Assembly: GCA_018262385.1 (NCBI GenBank)
Contig: JAGSPQ010000231.1
Span: forward strand, 1 to 6,268
Length of the DNA stretch: 6,268 nucleotides
Direction of reading: 5' to 3'
Source: Myxococcaceae bacterium
GTDB lineage: Bacteria; Myxococcota; Myxococcia; Myxococcales; Myxococcaceae
The notes under the pieces were generated by a model. That model was given only the letters and a program-made list of their open reading frames with translations. It was not told the DNA's origin and searched no databases. Both the position numbers and the translations under genes were made by a program. Position 1 is the first letter of the stretch. The number at the start of each line of letters is the position of its first letter. This document shows positions 5,827-6,268 of the stretch, one piece after another.

Positions 5827-6268
5827 GGGTCGACCAGTTCGTACACCGGCTGGGGCGCCGTCACACCTTTCAGCTCGAAGGTTCCGACCGAGCGGGTGGG
5901 CAGCGGCAGCACCGCGGCGAGCTCCTGGCTCACCAGCAGGAACTTCCCCAGCTTGCCGGTCAGCCCTTCGATGCGCGAGGCGAGGTTCACCGAGGCGCCG
6001 ATCGCGGTGAAGTCCAGCCGGTTGGAGCCGCCGATGTTTCCGTAGGCGACCTCGCCGATGTGGAGCGAGACCCCGAAGGTGATCGGCGCTGCACCTCGCG
6101 CCGCGCGCTTCTCGTTGAGCTTCACCAGCAGGGCGTTCGCGTCGCGGGACGCCCTGGCCGCCGAGAGCGCCGCCGCGGCCGCGTCGCGCTTTTCGTCGAT
6201 GGCGAAGATGGCGAGCATCCCGTCGCCCATGAACTTCAGCACCTCGCCCTGGTTGGTCTCGATGCTCG
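5823..6268 (-). CDS. Class III adenylate/guanylate cyclase, C-terminal catalytic part (N-terminus outside window)
   Basis: Makes cyclic AMP (or cGMP) from the nucleoside triphosphate. The last 147 residues are present and the frame is open to the right edge, so the start and any sensor or membrane region lie outside; the GTG at 6242 falls inside the domain and is not the start. The visible part holds the substrate lysine and second metal aspartate in VLKFMGDGMLAIF (Lys11, Asp15 of this fragment). FGVSLHIGEVAYGNIG (64-79) and RLDFTAIGASVNLASRIE (83-100) follow, the latter with the transition-state pair Asn94 and Arg98. Thr87 stands where mammalian cyclases have the adenine-selecting Asp, as in class IIIb enzymes, so ATP is the likelier substrate. 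The ending GTFELKGVTAPQPVYELVDP (128-147) is the usual domain end. The first metal Asp lies off the window. The gene overlaps the downstream Cys-rich lipoprotein gene by 4 bp. Confidence 0.93.
   Translation of the reverse strand, partial: SIETNQGEVLKFMGDGMLAIFAIDEKRDAAAAALSAARASRDANALLVKLNEKRAARGAAPITFGVSLHIGEVAYGNIGGSNRLDFTAIGASVNLASRIEGLTGKLGKFLLVSQELAAVLPLPTRSVGTFELKGVTAPQPVYELVDP

Noticed and set aside
6240..6242. GTG at 6242 as the start of a short, complete cyclase-like protein
   Set aside because: Residues before it (IETNQGE) continue the cyclase motif and the frame stays open to the window edge. Starting here would cut the domain and lose the first metal-binding Asp.

Overview
The window is very GC-rich, with short intergenic gaps, GTG starts and heavy G/C at third codon positions. 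It carries two lipoproteins, one with a low-complexity Asp-Gly/Asp-Ala-Gly tract and many cysteines, a lid-less Hsp70 relative and a class III nucleotide cyclase. This combination fits a myxobacterium (Myxococcota). That assignment is an inference from gene style; no marker gene in the window proves it.

Left part (1-1825, + strand): the tail of phosphoglycerate kinase (pgk), complete triosephosphate isomerase (tpiA), the Sec translocon subunit secG with a long Pro/Ala tail, and a tRNA-Leu(GAG), closed by a strong intrinsic terminator. It reads as one co-directional transcription unit: lower glycolysis, then protein export, then a tRNA. The secG/tRNA-Leu(GAG) adjacency matches the secG-leuU order known in E. 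coli.

Middle part (1826-5206): a small Trp-rich lipoprotein (+) converges on a 501-residue Hsp70-family ATPase (-), whose stop codon sits in the loop of a GC-rich hairpin. The Hsp70 gene is divergent, across only 35 bp, from an ATP-grasp ligase-like gene (+). The gap holds a 6-bp inverted repeat and almost no room for two ordinary promoters. The substrates of both enzymes are unknown, and this pair is the best candidate here for something undescribed.

Right part (5207-6268, - strand): the C-terminal half of a class III adenylate/guanylate cyclase, cut by the window edge, is followed by a cysteine-rich lipoprotein whose ATG overlaps the cyclase stop by 4 bp (ATGA). The two are probably translationally coupled, with the lipoprotein outside the inner membrane and the cyclase signalling inside. 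The lipoprotein converges on the ATP-grasp gene with only 5 bp between stops.

No mobile element, CRISPR array, prophage or clear pseudogene was seen, and no gene-free stretch exceeds 300 bases. The many long open frames antisense to these genes look like shadows of GC-rich codon use.
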